From Chrysogorgia sp. JL179-B06 (lineage: Eukaryota; Cnidaria; Anthozoa; Scleralcyonacea; Chrysogorgiidae), in NCBI GenBank assembly GCA_035772405.1, contig JAYKKM010000158.1:558001-622000 (forward strand): a stretch of 64,000 nt of DNA, given 5' to 3'. Below the pieces are notes generated by a model. That model made no database searches and was not told where the DNA came from. It saw nothing but the letters and a program-made list of their open reading frames with translations. The position numbers and the translations under genes are program-made. Positions 22,834 through 35,218 of this stretch are shown piece after piece (the stretch's first letter is position 1; each line of letters begins with the position of its first letter).

Positions 22834-24023
22834 GTACACATTTCCAATGTTGCGCAATGATATTTAACATAGTTGATATGGCATCAAAGGTGCTCTAATT
22901 CACAAATAAATTCTACATAATACGTATATTTATGGTACATTTTCCCAAAGCGCCTTTGTCGCCCGTTGGAAATGCCATATCAGCTATGTTAAATCTCGTT
23001 GCTCAACATTGGAAAATTCGTGACCTTTGACACCAATTGGAAATGCGAGAGGTTCCCGCAGCTTACAGACGGTGAAGTCGACTTTCTGTGCGACAAATCG
23101 TCCAACAAAAACACGGTGAAAACTACGAAAACCTGGACCAATGCTGCAATGCATACAAGACTACAAGTCCTTCGCACAGCTAAAACCCCGCACAGACGAG
23201 CAAGTTTTCCTTGACAAGTTTTCCTTGGCAAGTTTTATTTGCTCGTGTGTTACAACAAAAAATGACAAGTTTTCTTTGACAAGGGGCCTTATATTTTCTT
23301 AATTGCGTTTCAATTCTTTCAAAGCAGCCCTGGCCTTATTTCTCTGGCAAACGATTCATTTGTTGATATAAATGAGACAACAAACTCTAGAGTCTAGATT
23401 CTAGAACTTGTTAATTGTTTGCTCGGAGCCATGCACTGAAAAATAGTTCTTTCAAACTGTTTTCGATAAAAAACATTTATATATACAAACGGCTCAAATT
23501 TATTTGTCTAGCCAAATGACTGGAAAGTTTTCGCTGATGATCAAAATCTTTCATATATCACGTAATTGGTAAATATTATCCCACTGTCATCTGACTATCA
23601 TGATATCAAGGACCAAGTATATATGTCAAGGCAAGGTTCGAATATATTTTTTAATACGACAATAGCCATATTAAAAGGAGAAAAAAAACATGCCATATTT
23701 AGGCAGAAAACATTAGCTAAAACCGGTTTTATCCTGTCGAGAAGAGCTTATCCAGTGGATAGTTATCCATCCCACTATCCAAGCTTCGTACAACGACTTT
23801 TTATCCGGTGGATAACTATCAACGGAGTTATCCGGTCGATAGGACTTATCCGGTGGATAACTTATCCAGGCTTCGTACAACCGGGCCCAGAACAGTTATT
23901 CGTTACACATTATGATTATTACAGTGATTATAACTTGATTTTATTCTTAATGTCAACATTATTTACATTTTTATTCTTAATATCAACATTATTTACATAC
24001 AATAAAGCCGGATTGTGGAGTCC
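22834..24023. other. Arm sequence with left-only TTATCCGGTGGATAA insertion
   Basis: Mirrored at about 25,238-26,290. A left-only stretch of about 145 bp (about 23,735-23,880) contains imperfect repeats of TTATCCGGTGGATAA and GCTTCGTACAAC; the right arm reads directly from TTTTATCC to GGGCCCAG. A frame through it (23,566-24,027) is open only by chance. No gene is recognised. Confidence 0.5.
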
Positions 24024-24027
24024 TTAA

Positions 24028-24281
24028 AGGGGCAGTGTCACCGCACGCGCAATAAAACATTGTCTGGAAACACATCAAAAGCTATTGTTGTACGTCTTTC
24101 ACTATCACTGGACACATTGTGTTTTCTGCATAATGCAGCAGTCATCCAATAGCGCCGTTAGGATTTAGTACTGTTTGAATATTAATGATCATTTTGGATT
24201 AACGAACTTGAAAATATACAGGCTGTAGTTTTTCAAGTTTCACATGCGCAGAAAAAATGCGCGTGCGGTGACACTGCCCCT
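24028..24281. mobile_element. AGGGGCAGTGTCACC MITE at TTAA (left)
   Basis: Termini AGGGGCAGTGTCACCGCACG and complement; TTAA before (24,024-24,027) and CTAA after (one mutated base). 254 bp, non-coding. Confidence 0.85.
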
Positions 24282-24333
24282 CTAAAAGAAACATCTTATA
24301 ATTATGTATCAATAGCACAGAATAACAGCCAAC

Positions 24334-24927
24334 TGCCATAACGTTTGGATGATGGAAATGCGCACTCTCGTGCTAGAACCCTCATTGACACTCACAAGAG
24401 TCCAGTTGATTTGCATAGTTTTGAAAAGACCGAAAAGGCAAATACACCTTCCACTATGTTGCAAGTGCGTTTTATCGAAACGAAGATGTTGAACACAACT
24501 ATTTGCTCACGACTTTAATAATCAGCTACTACCGACTCGGTCTGCGAGCCACCACCAGTTGCGAATTTATTGTCGATCCGAGTTTTGAGCAGTTCGTGCA
24601 TTTCTCATCAATTTAGTTTCTCATATGTAAGATAATTAAGTAATTAAATAATTGTATTCAATTGATCGTCGTGGTTTCAGGCATGTTTGCAAGAGGAAAA
24701 TAATATCGCCCAAATCATAGTGGCACAGTCAATTAAGGAATATATAATGTAATAGGGCCAGCGGTCGCTACCATGAAAAAAAGGACCTTTAGTGACGCCA
24801 TATCATTTTTCCGCCGCTCTTTTCCGAGCTGCTCCGGGGGAACTTGCCAGGATGGCGTCAGCGATGGCGTACTTTCACGCATGCGCATGAAAAAATAGGA
24901 CAAAAAAGAGGAGAGTTGGACTTCTGG
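24334..24927. other. Single-copy spacer between the palindrome arms
   Basis: About 594 bp has no partner in either arm. Pairing is lost just after an AATTATGTATCAATAGCAC motif on the left and resumes at its complement on the right. I see no long ORF, no mobile-element ends and no convincing exon. This is the place to look for a recombination or assembly junction. Confidence 0.75.
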
Positions 24928-24979
24928 TTGGATTGTTATTATGTGCTATTGATACATAATTATAAGATGTTTCTTTTAG

Positions 24980-25233
24980 AGGGGCAGTGTCACCGCACGC
25001 GCATTTTTTCTGCGCATGTGAAACTTGAAAAACTACAGCCTGTATATTTTCAAGTTCGTTAATCCAAAATGATCATTAATATTCAAACAGTATTAAATCC
25101 TAACGGCGCTATTGGATGACTGCTGCATTATGCAGAAAACACAATGTGTCCAGTGACCGTGAAAGACGTACAACAATAGCTTTTGATGTGTTTCCAGACA
25201 ATGTTTTATTGCGCGTGCGGTGACACTGCCCCT
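24980..25233. mobile_element. AGGGGCAGTGTCACC MITE at TTAA (right)
   Basis: Right-arm partner, also 254 bp, with TTAG before and TTAA after. It lies just outside the central spacer. Confidence 0.85.
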
Positions 25234-26302
25234 TTAAGGACTCCACAATCCGGCTTTATTGTATGTAAATAATGTTGATATTAAGAATAAAAATGTAAAT
25301 AATGTTGATATTAAGAATAAAATCAAGTTATAATCACTGTAATAATCATAATGTGTAACGAATAACTGTTCTGGGCCCTGGATAAAACCGGTTTTAGCTA
25401 ATGTTTTCTGCCCAAATATGGCATGTTTTTTTTCTCCTTTTAATATGGCTATTGTCGTATTAAAAAATATATTCGAACCTTGCCTTGACATATATACTTG
25501 GTCCTTGATATCATGATAGTCAGATGACAGTGGGATAATATTTACCAATTACGTGATATATGAAAGATTTTGATCATCAGCGAAAACTTTCCAGTCATTT
25601 GGCCAGACAAATAAATTTGAGCCGTTTGTATATATAAATGTTTTTTATCGAAAACAGTTTTAAAGAACTATTTTTCAGTGCATGGCTCCGAGCAAACAAT
25701 GAACAAGTTCTAGAATCTAGACTCTAGAGTTTGTTGTCTCATTTATATCAACAATCGTTTGCCAGAGAAATAAGGCCAGGGCTGCTTTGAAAGAATTGAA
25801 ACGCAATTAAGAAAATATAAGGCCCCTTGTCAAAGAAAACTTGTCATTTTTTGTTGTACACACGAGCAAATAAAACTTGCCAAGGAAAACTTGTCAAGGA
25901 AAACTTGCTCGTCTGTGCGGGGCTTTAGCTGTGCGAAGGACTTGTAGTCTTGTATGTGTTGCAGCATTGGTCCAGGTTTTCGTAGTTTTCACCGTGTTTT
26001 TGTTGGACGATTTGTCGCACAGAAAGTCGACTTCATCGTCTGTAAGCTCCGGGAACCTCTCAGTTGATATGGCATTTCCAATTGGTGTCAAAGGTCACAA
26101 ATTTTCCAATGAGCAACGAGATTTAACATAGCTTATATGGCATTTCCAACGGGCGACAAAGGCGCTTTGGGAAAATGTACCATAAATATACGTATTATGT
26201 AGAATTTATTTGTGAATTAGAGCACTTTGACACCCGTTGGAAATGCCATATCAACTATGTTAAATATCATTGCGCAACATTGGAAATGTGTACCATAAAT
26301 AT

Positions 26303-26596
26303 TAGCCTGCGCCTCGCAGTGATAACGTCTGCGTCTCGAGTGCACAAATTCCATACTGATTACGGCTCGGCTCTAGTTTTTTTCTCTTTTTTTCTAGTTT
26401 TTTTCACGTTGGGATTTAAGACAGAAACATGAGCCGAGCCGTAATTAAATATGCGGAGAATAACCAATCAGAAGCGATGCCCAGCTTCTGGGCATTGGCA
26501 TGTCATCAGTATGGAATTTGTGCACTCGAGACGCAGACGTTAAGCGAAGGGCGCGCGGGCTCGTTGCAAATAATAGCGGCTGTCCTCCGCAGGCTA
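26303..26596. mobile_element. TAGCCTGCG foldback MITE, second member (right)
   Basis: Right-arm partner of 22,538-22,824 with TSD CATAAATAT at 26,294-26,302 and 26,597-26,605. Confidence 0.87.
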
Positions 26597-27921
26597 CATA
26601 AATATACGTGTTATGTAGAATTTATTTGTGAATTCGAATCACGTTTGCCACTCGTTGGAAAGCCATATCAACTATCATAGCGCAACATTGGCAAATTGTG
26701 CCATAAATTTACGTAGTTTTGTAAAATTTAAATTACAATCTCGTTCCGAGAACGTGCACTTGATAAGGAGATTCTTCGCTGTCTTAATTGCGCTTGAGGA
26801 CACACGATTCCAAAAAGGCTATTACATACGCGCTATAATTGGGTGGCTAGCCGATCATGCACACACTGCGTATTGCGTAATATTTGCAAATGGTGCGCAC
26901 TCACTCAAAAAATCGAGAACGTTGCCCATAGATAGCTCCGTCGAAGGACTGGGCACGAAAACACACGACGACAGGATTAGTAATTAAATTAAAACCAGCA
27001 CAGCGAATATAGCGAGATTGATGATAACTTTGACAATAAATTTTATTGGGATTAGGCATAATTGCTCAATTATATTCACTATTGCCGACTAATTATTTTT
27101 TTGTTACAGAAACGTACAAATTTTGTACGTTTTTCACCTTTTTCATCTGTGCGGATTCTCATGCCGCAAGTCCACCATGCAGTTGGAGTTTTTGTTGCAG
27201 TTCTTTTTCACTTTATCCCAGACGAAACTTTCTCCAGTTAATCTAAAAATAAAAACTTGGTCACAAATCCCGACGAATTATCATTGTTCGAAAGCAAGCA
27301 AGATTATATAGTACGTGAGCAAAATTATGTAAGCCTTTCCAGGGGACAAAGTTATGGCCATGGCTGTATACTTCTTTTGGGTTTTCTTCAAAATAAAATC
27401 CGAAGTTTTGTAATTGTATTCTACCCACTTGCTTGCCTGCTTAATTGCTTGCTTGCTTTCACACTTACGTGTTTTGTTTGGACGTGCCACTGGAAAGATC
27501 GAGGTTCCGTAAATTCATTGCCACAACATGGAATTGGACCTCCCGGCCATGAACTGCAATGAAAAGGATATAAACATCATTGTAGGTCCGAATTTGGAAA
27601 ATCAGCGTTTTCTAACCCATGAAATTCAACGATGAATTTTGAGCGAATCTTTATCACATAATGTTTTTTTATTTGATAAAAAGAAAATAAATTGATTTGA
27701 TAAAAATCAGACTCGGGTGCCTGTGCTTTTTTTGGTAGAATAAAAACATCCCTTAACTCGAAACCTATACCACAATTCGACTTTAATTTTAACTTTTTTT
27801 TTTGTAGGTAATTCTACCTACCCTGCAGGCATTATTCAGGGAGTCAAGTTCTACCAATATCCAGTGTCAAACCTTTTCTAATCAGTGGGTTGAACCAAAC
27901 CGGCCTCTGCTACCAGACTAT

Positions 27922-28783
27922 TGGTATTGACGTGGCGAATTTGGTTTTGCCGTGGCGAATTTGGTATTGACGTGGCGAATTTGGTATTGACGTGGCGAAT
28001 TTGGTTTTGCCGTGGTGAATTTGGTATTGCCGTGGCGAATTTGGTATTGACGTGGCGAATTTGGTTTTGCCGTGGTGAATTTGGTATTGACGTGGCGAAT
28101 TTGGTATATTGACGTGGCGAATTTGGTTTTGCCGTGGTGAATTTGGTATTGACGTGGCGAATTTGGTATTGCCGTGGCGAATTTGGTATTGACGTGGCGA
28201 ATTTGGTTTTGCCGTGGTGAATTTGGTTTTGCCGTGGTGAATTTGGTATTGACGTGGCGAATTTGGTACGTATTGACGTGGCGAATTTGGTATTGACGTG
28301 GCGAATTTGGTATTGACGTGGCGAATTTGGTATTGACGTGGCGAATTTGGTTTTGCCGTGGCGAATTTGGTATTGACGTGGCGAATTTGGTATTGACGTG
28401 GCGAATTTGGTTTTGCCGTGGCGAATTTGGTATTGACGTGGCGAATTTGGTATTGACGTGGCGAATTTGGTTTTGCCGTGGTGAATTTGGTATTGCCGTG
28501 GTGAATTTGGTATTGACGTGGCGAATTTGGTATTGACGTGGCGAATTTGGTTTTGCCGTGGTGAATTTGGTATTGACGTGGCGAATTTGGTATTGCCGTG
28601 GCGAATTTGGTATTGCCGTGGCGAATTTGGTATTGCCGTGGCGAATTTGGTATTGACGTGGCGAATTTGGTTTTGCCGTGGCGAATTTGGTATTGCCGTG
28701 GCGAATTTGGTATTGCCGTGGCGAATCTGGTATAGACGTGGCGAATTTGGTTTTGCCGTGGCGAATTTCGCATTGCCGTGACA
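27922..28783. repeat. 20-bp minisatellite, right array (about 42 copies)
   Basis: Partner of the left array in opposite orientation with about a dozen more units, two of them carrying small insertions (TAT near 28,108 and ACGT near 28,268). The order of unit variants differs from the left array, showing independent turnover. Confidence 0.95.
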
Positions 28784-28794
28784 GTTGTATAGGC

Positions 28795-29948
28795 CACCGT
28801 AAAAGTTAGTATCACATACTCTTTTATAAAAATTTTCCAACTTGTGGTCATGGATGCTTTAAATGTTCCATCACTCAGGTCACGATTTTTGTTCTTTCTA
28901 CTCCTGGGTCGTATCAGTTTCTCAAGGTCAACAAGCCAAGCGGCTTGAAATAGAAAAAAAGAGAGTTAAATAACGAACATACATAGGGCTCCTTGTTCAA
29001 AATTAGAGATAACTTTTACTAACTGACTGTTTTACTAACCTTTCGAAGAGTTGCCTGGCGACGTGAACCCTCTGTCTCTGGACGCCATACAGGACGAATT
29101 CAGGGGGTTTCCAATCACTTGGATTACAACAGCAGGAGGGGATATAGAGATATAGAGATATTAGAGTTTTACTAACCTTTCGAAGAGTTGCCTGGCGGCG
29201 TGAACCCTCTGTCTCTGGACATGGACGCCATACAGGACGTATTCAGGGGGTTTCCAATCACTTGGACTACAACAGCAGAAGGGGATATAGAGATATAGAT
29301 ATATTCTACTAGTACTAACTTTTACTAACCCAGTGTTTTACTAACCTTTCGAAGAGTTGTCTGGCGGCGTGAACCCTCTGGACGTGGACGCCATACGTAA
29401 GGACGAAGAGTTGCCTGGCGGCGTGAACCCTCTTCTGTCTCTGGACGTGGACGCCATACAGGACGTATTCAGGGGGTTTCCAATCACTTGGACTACAACA
29501 GCAGGACTAGGGGTTTGGTTGGGATTAAACAATGCAGGACTGTCTCCTGCCATGACAGGAGGGGATTCGTTTGGATGATCTGGAGACAATGATTGGCTGT
29601 CTGCCGGTGTCTCCTCGTCGACATCCTAAATCAAGCAGCGAACATTTCAAACGAAAATTTCAAGGTCAAAGAGAATATAATATTTATGAGTTACAGTTCT
29701 TGTTTCGGAAAGAAGGACTACAACCAGAAGAAGACTAGAACTATAGTTTGTGCAAATCTCTTTAAATTGATGATTTATAAATCACACGCACTTGCGTTTC
29801 TGGGTCTCTGTCGCTTTTCTTGTTGTCTTTGTAAATATTCATTTTCAATTTCATGGATTCCCAAATTGTAGAGATGTACGCATTTTTTGATGGTTGGTAC
29901 TGATTCCGATTCTGCCACGTTCGTAGCTTTCGAGGTGGGAGAGCACGG
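28795..29948 (-). CDS. Ser/Pro-rich exon-like cluster, right copy
   Basis: Mirror of 19,430-20,580. The first unit is longer here: GFTPPGNSS is followed by a second GFTPPDNSS because of a local duplication at about 29,380-29,440. The PCSPTSKATN exon-like segment is at about 29,775-29,948. Confidence 0.4.
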
Positions 29949-30744
29949 CTGTTGAAAGATAAAAGGTGTATAACATTTTTTATTGCGTTTCGGAAATCCC
30001 CCCCTCCCCACTTTTCTAATGGTCCATCCCTAAACTAAATGTTCGCGCATGCATTCCTTACGTATCATTGGATCCGAAGAAACGTACAGTCAGATAGCCG
30101 TTTCTTCTTCTAGCTTCAACCTATGAAAAACAATAAAGAATATAATGTTTAAAAATACCTTGTTGGTAGAAAGAGCCTGGAATATGCCTGTGATAATAGA
30201 ACGGTTAAAAATGAGACTTAGAGTCTTAGGGATTAAGCGATTAAATCAGGGCACTCTCTAAGTAACCTGCATGATATTTTGTCCAAACCAGTTGCTTTTG
30301 ACTTGCAGTCGCCGCAGCTTACTGTATATACGCAAGTCGCTTATATGCAAAAGTCGCTTATATGCCGAGATTTTGGAAATCCAAAACCAAACGTTAAGAA
30401 AATTCGTTTTTTAATCCGCTATATGCAAATCGCTTACATGCAAAAGTCGGTTATATGCAAAAGAAAAATTGGACATTTTGGCTCAAAGTCGCTTATATAT
30501 GCAAAGAACAATTTTCAATGTTTAGCTCTAAGTCCGCGCTTCTTCGTACAGTTTTCAATGTTTCACATTCTTTGACGTTGATTCGTCTCGTAAACAACAG
30601 CGCTTGTCAAAATTAGCATCACTATGGTTGACAACTCCTTTTGTTCTATTGTTTTGTTAATTTGGGCCTTTCTTTTCGTGAAATCGCATTTCTTAAACAG
30701 TGTGCACATAGCCATATTGTATATGAATAGCTTGATGTTATCAA

Positions 30745-32095
30745 ATCATTTGAATGAATGAATGAACTTTTATTAAAGTGGGTTCCCTCACAGTCTCAGA
30801 CAGAAACTGCTGAAATTATTTACTATTTGCTATCCTTTCTTAAAATGTATATATTGTTGCATGTCACTAAGTAGAAACTGCGGCTTTGGTTAGTTTTGAT
30901 CAGTTTTGTATTATGCTAATGATTTTGCTAGATGTGCGTCCTGGGAACGAATTCGCTAATATGCAAAATCCACTTATATGCAAAAATCGAGTGGCATATA
31001 TAAAGGCTAATAAAAATGTTGATCCACCTTAAGCTTTAGAAATACAATGGATTTGCATTAAGAAATATTAATCTAAACTATATATACAATATTATTAGTT
31101 AGAGCTAAACTAGTATAGAACTACAGTTTAAAAATTAGGGTTAGAGAGCAATGAGATTTCTCTTGGTAGAAATGATTTTTTGCAGTGACTTTCAGTGCGA
31201 GAGATAGTTGATGTGTGCTGTAAACAGGATCTTAGGCTGTAGTTGTGATCCGAAGACAATGGAATATATTTATTTATTGGGTTTGAGTTATCCTTCTTAA
31301 TAACAGATCTCTTCTTTCCTTCAGAGAGGGAAGCGTGTTTTTTGGAAATCCAAGTATTCGCAAACTTCTCTCCTGGATATTTTCTAACTCATCTGATATT
31401 TGTATTTTGGGATGCCACCCCAGATTGGTGTGGCGTATTCTAATAGTGGTCGGATTTTGGTCTGACAGCAAAGTGTACCGATTTCTGCCGGGAGATTAAT
31501 TTGCTCTGCGGTATTCTCTCAGACAGTATAGACGTTTACAAGCTTTCTTGGTAATTTCATTGACATGCTTGTTCCATTTCAAAATTGTTCCATTTCAAAT
31601 CGTTCTGGTGCCACACGCGTAACAGATTAAAGGATTCAACTCTTTCAATTTCCTCATCTCCAATTTTAAGCATATCGGGCTCAGATATGCATTCCCTAAA
31701 ACATATGCACATGTTCTTCGTTTTCTTAGCGTTCAGGACAATTTTATTCCTGTCAGCCCAGGTTTTTGTGGCGTTTAGCACTTCTTGCATATTGCTTGTG
31801 TATCCGACTTTAACGACCTCGCAATCATCCGCATACATACATACATACAAGTATCAATATCTAGCGGCTCCGGAATAGCGTAGCGCAGAAATGACGTCAG
31901 TAGTCATGTTTGTCTGAGTCTATAATTTATTCTTGTTTGTTTTTGCATTTCTAACAACTATCTAAGCTGTCGTTGAGCCATGTTTCGTAAACGCACACGA
32001 TATCCGAGTCCTCAGAGTATACAAAGTCCTGAAAACGATGTAGATTGCATACGAGTTCCGTCTGCCCATCAGTGCCTGTGATTTTGTGTAGACTC
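30745..32095 (-). pseudogene. Internally deleted LINE, right copy
   Basis: Mirror of 17,270-18,640 with the same deletion. It carries additional frame breaks after the YADD motif (for example near 31,560 and 31,490). The (TGAA)n-side tail is at about 30,750-30,765. The deletion therefore predates the inverted duplication. Confidence 0.82.
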
Positions 32096-33148
32096 TTCAA
32101 ACTTCTTGCATTTAAGACCATGCCCTTGTAAGTGGGAGAAACCGCGTTTGTTCATCGACCAGGGCAGTGGCGAAGCTGGTCGAAAATGGGAGGTCATGCT
32201 AACTAATAGCTTTCTACAGGGGTCCGGAGGCATGCCTCCCGGAAAATTTTGAAATATAGATTCCCGTAAATGGCATTTCCTGCATTCTGAGCGGTGATTT
32301 TGATAAAATTTCATATTTTGGACCGTTTCGCTTTATATCAGAGCGCATCAGCGTGTAGCCTGCGCGCAGTCCCAGTCTTCCAGTCCCAGTCTTACTTACT
32401 TCCTTTGGAAGACTAGGAACTAATGCAAAGAAAAATCAGGCATCGCACGTATAGGCTAGCCCGCCCTCAGCCCTCCCAATGCATAACGCCTGAGACGCAG
32501 ACAAAATTTTGATCTAAACAGCCCGGCAGAGCACGTTTTTTAATGCGCTATTTTCGTCGATGAATTTTGCTCGTAACTCATCACGTGACTTTCTGTTACA
32601 AAAAGTACATTCACCAAAATAATCTTAATATCCATACAAAGAACATTAACTTCAAAAACAATCACATTTTAGCAAAGATTAATTTAAAATAATTTTTTTC
32701 TTATTTTCTGTGAAATAATGCGCAACATGACGCCATCTATATCCGCACTAGTGGAGATGAGGAAATATCTCACCTAGAAAATTATGCAAAGAATTACAAT
32801 TTGATACGCATGATACAGCATGATACGATCGACTGAAACACAAAATGTTGTCAGTCAACAAATAATATGGTATCATTTGAAATTGCCTCCAGTACGAACA
32901 GCCACTTCGTTTTTAAAACACAAGTATACTGTCTGTAAATCTTTACACTCCATATCATATTAAGTTCACAACAGTTCGGCTTCAGTAAGAAACTATCAAT
33001 TCAGTTGATCAATGGACGACTTTGGACGCCATTTAAAATTACGAAGCGTGACGTGGTCTATAGAGCAAGGATTGGCTCGCATAACAATACAAAAGCAAAA
33101 TATGAAGTTTCGTGTTGTTTAAAAGGTAAATTTTGGAACGCTTCAGGC

Positions 33149-33323
33149 GCGGATTTAGAAGTTAGTCGCATAAATTAGATTTAGAATTTGCAATTCAAAA
33201 TACCTGTGAATAACAATCCTATTGGATAGGTTTTTGTTCTGAATTATTCTTAAGAAAAGCATAACCAATAGGGTTGTTCATGAAGTGTCTAATTTATGCG
33301 ACTAACTTCTAAATCCGCGCCTG
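33149..33323. mobile_element. CAGGCGCGGATTT MITE, copy 1 (right arm only)
   Basis: Terminal inverted repeats of about 40 bp begin AGGCGCGGATTTAGAAG and end in the exact complement. The left arm has an uninterrupted sequence here (about 10,815), so this is a right-only insertion with a CGCTT(C) duplication. The TIR start resembles hAT elements. Confidence 0.85.
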
Positions 33324-33439
33324 CGCTTCGTTAATCGACATTAAATGATGTTTCTAAGCCAGTACGACCATAGAGATCACGTACGACCGCATGGCGTGCA
33401 ATGGCGTGAGCGAAACGTTCGTATACAGTTCGTTTACCC

Positions 33440-33627
33440 AGGCGCGGATTTAGAAGTTAGTCGCATAAATTAGATTTAGAATTTGCAATTCAAAATACCT
33501 GTGACTAACAATCCTATTGGATAGGTTTTTGTTCTGAATTATTTTATTTATTCTTAAGAAAAGCATAACCAATAGGGTTGTTCATGAAGTGTCTAATTTA
33601 TGCGACTAACTTCTAAATCCGCGCCTG
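33440..33627. mobile_element. CAGGCGCGGATTT MITE, copy 2 (right arm only)
   Basis: Nearly identical to copy 1 some 120 bp away, with an extra TTTATTTA in the centre. It is flanked by GTTTACC direct repeats and absent from the left arm. Near identity implies recent amplification or a local hop. Confidence 0.85.
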
Positions 33628-34215
33628 GTTTACCTCCGTAAATTCAAGAAGCCCTTACCATATAAGCAGTGCATATAAGCCATTGCAAGACTTAGCCACC
33701 CAGCTAGTCCGCACTGAGTTTTGTATGCGTGAATTTGAATTTGTATGCTTGTATTTGAATTTCTGTGCGTGTATTCAATTTGTATGCGTGTTTGTACTTA
33801 TGGGCCAGAAACAAATTGAAGAGTGATTCTGGTCAGCGGATTTACAACAGTGATAACGGCAAGTACTTCAAGTAACACCGCGGAAAAACGTGTGCGCATG
33901 CGTAATGAAATATTATTGGCGCGTCGTTCGGACTTCGGATTAGATTGAATATTACAAATGAGCGATAATTACGAACCGTAAGTACAGTATTAAACAGTAA
34001 GTGTAAGCAATAGTTTACTAACCGATTAACCTACTTTAAACTTATGATATGGAGTGTAAAGATATTTTACAGACAGAGACAGTATACTTGTGTTTTAAAA
34101 ACGAAGTGGCTGTTCGTACTGGAGCAGTACGGGGACTTCCATTTGCTATTTGTACTGGAGTCAAAAGATTCTTCCCAATTTTCTTATAAGTATTTGTTTC
34201 AGAGGTTGTTTATGC

Positions 34216-35218
34216 CACGAATGTGTCTGACGTGCCACATGCTTCCCGTGTACAAGCATTGTCCTTATATAGTAAAGTATATTGTATATGTCATCGAAGC
34301 AATTAAAATAACCAAAACACAATTAAATATAATTTACCTGGTGTAGTAATTTGTTCTTCTCTTCTATTGCAGCCTCATACTTTGTAAGTTTTTAGCACAT
34401 TGCTGGCTTAGCGGTATGATGAAATATAAAGGCTGGAAACATGATATCCAAACTGCCAACATTTGATGCAAGATAAAAACCAGTACATCCATAAATATCC
34501 TCCAAATTCACAACATTGACGAAGATTAGTAATCCTTCCATCCATATATCGGACTGGAATTCAAAATTCGCAAATCTAAATGCAAAATTGCGGCGATTTT
34601 AACTAATGAATTTGAATTAATGGCAACAATTGGCCAATCGGAGGATGTCTTGAATCACACAATGGCAACAGTTGGCCAATCAGAGGACGTATATAGAATC
34701 ACGTGTTGAGCTCTGGGGTTAGGTAGGACTTTGAATCACGCAATGGGAAAAATTAGCCAATCATAGGACGGCGCTGTCCTATCTCAAACAAGCAGTTACT
34801 TTTGTGGCAAAATCGAAGCTTTGACTGCGTTAAAATCGCCGCAATTTTGCATTTAGATTTGCGAATTTTGGATTCCAGTCCGATATATGGATGGAAGGAT
34901 AACTAATCTTTGTCAATGTTGTGAATTTGGAGGATATTTATGGATTTACTGGTTTCTAATCTTGCATCGAATGTTGGCAGTTTGGATATTGTGTTTCCAG
35001 CCTTTATATTTCATCTGTATGAGTGGAGCAAGCATACTGCTAAGTCAGCAATGTGCTAAAAACTTACAAAGTACGAGGCTGCAATACAAGAAGGAACAAA
35101 ACTACACGAGGTATATTATATTTAATTGTGTTTTGGTTATTTTAATTGCTTTGATGACATATGCAATATACTTTACTATATAAGGACAATGCTTGTACAC
35201 GGGAAGCCTGTGGACGTG
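34216..35218. mobile_element. Nested foldback element of about 1 kb (right)
   Basis: Mirror of 9,113-10,117 with the same inverted halves and central ATTGGCCAA motifs. Confidence 0.8.

Larger units (their letters stand above)
1..24333 (+). repeat. Left arm of giant inverted duplication
   Basis: The reverse complement of this arm recurs at 24,928-42,303. Matched anchors run inward in order: 1 with 42,303; 3,783 with 40,253; 5,009 with 39,008; 8,869 with 35,466; 11,431 with 32,522; 17,618 with 31,850; 24,028 with 25,233. Substitutions and small indels are scattered throughout. Three large insertions are specific to this arm (231-1,990; 5,564-5,842; 11,432-16,940). Base 1 is still inside the match, so the arm continues left of the window. 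Duplication followed by independent insertion explains the pattern; a head-to-head join of two haplotypes in the assembly is the main alternative. Confidence 0.93.

Noticed and set aside
23566..24027. 153-codon frame and shorter mirrored partner at 25,234-25,548
   Set aside because: The frame crosses a left-only repeat insertion and has no domain; openness is by chance in AT-rich sequence.
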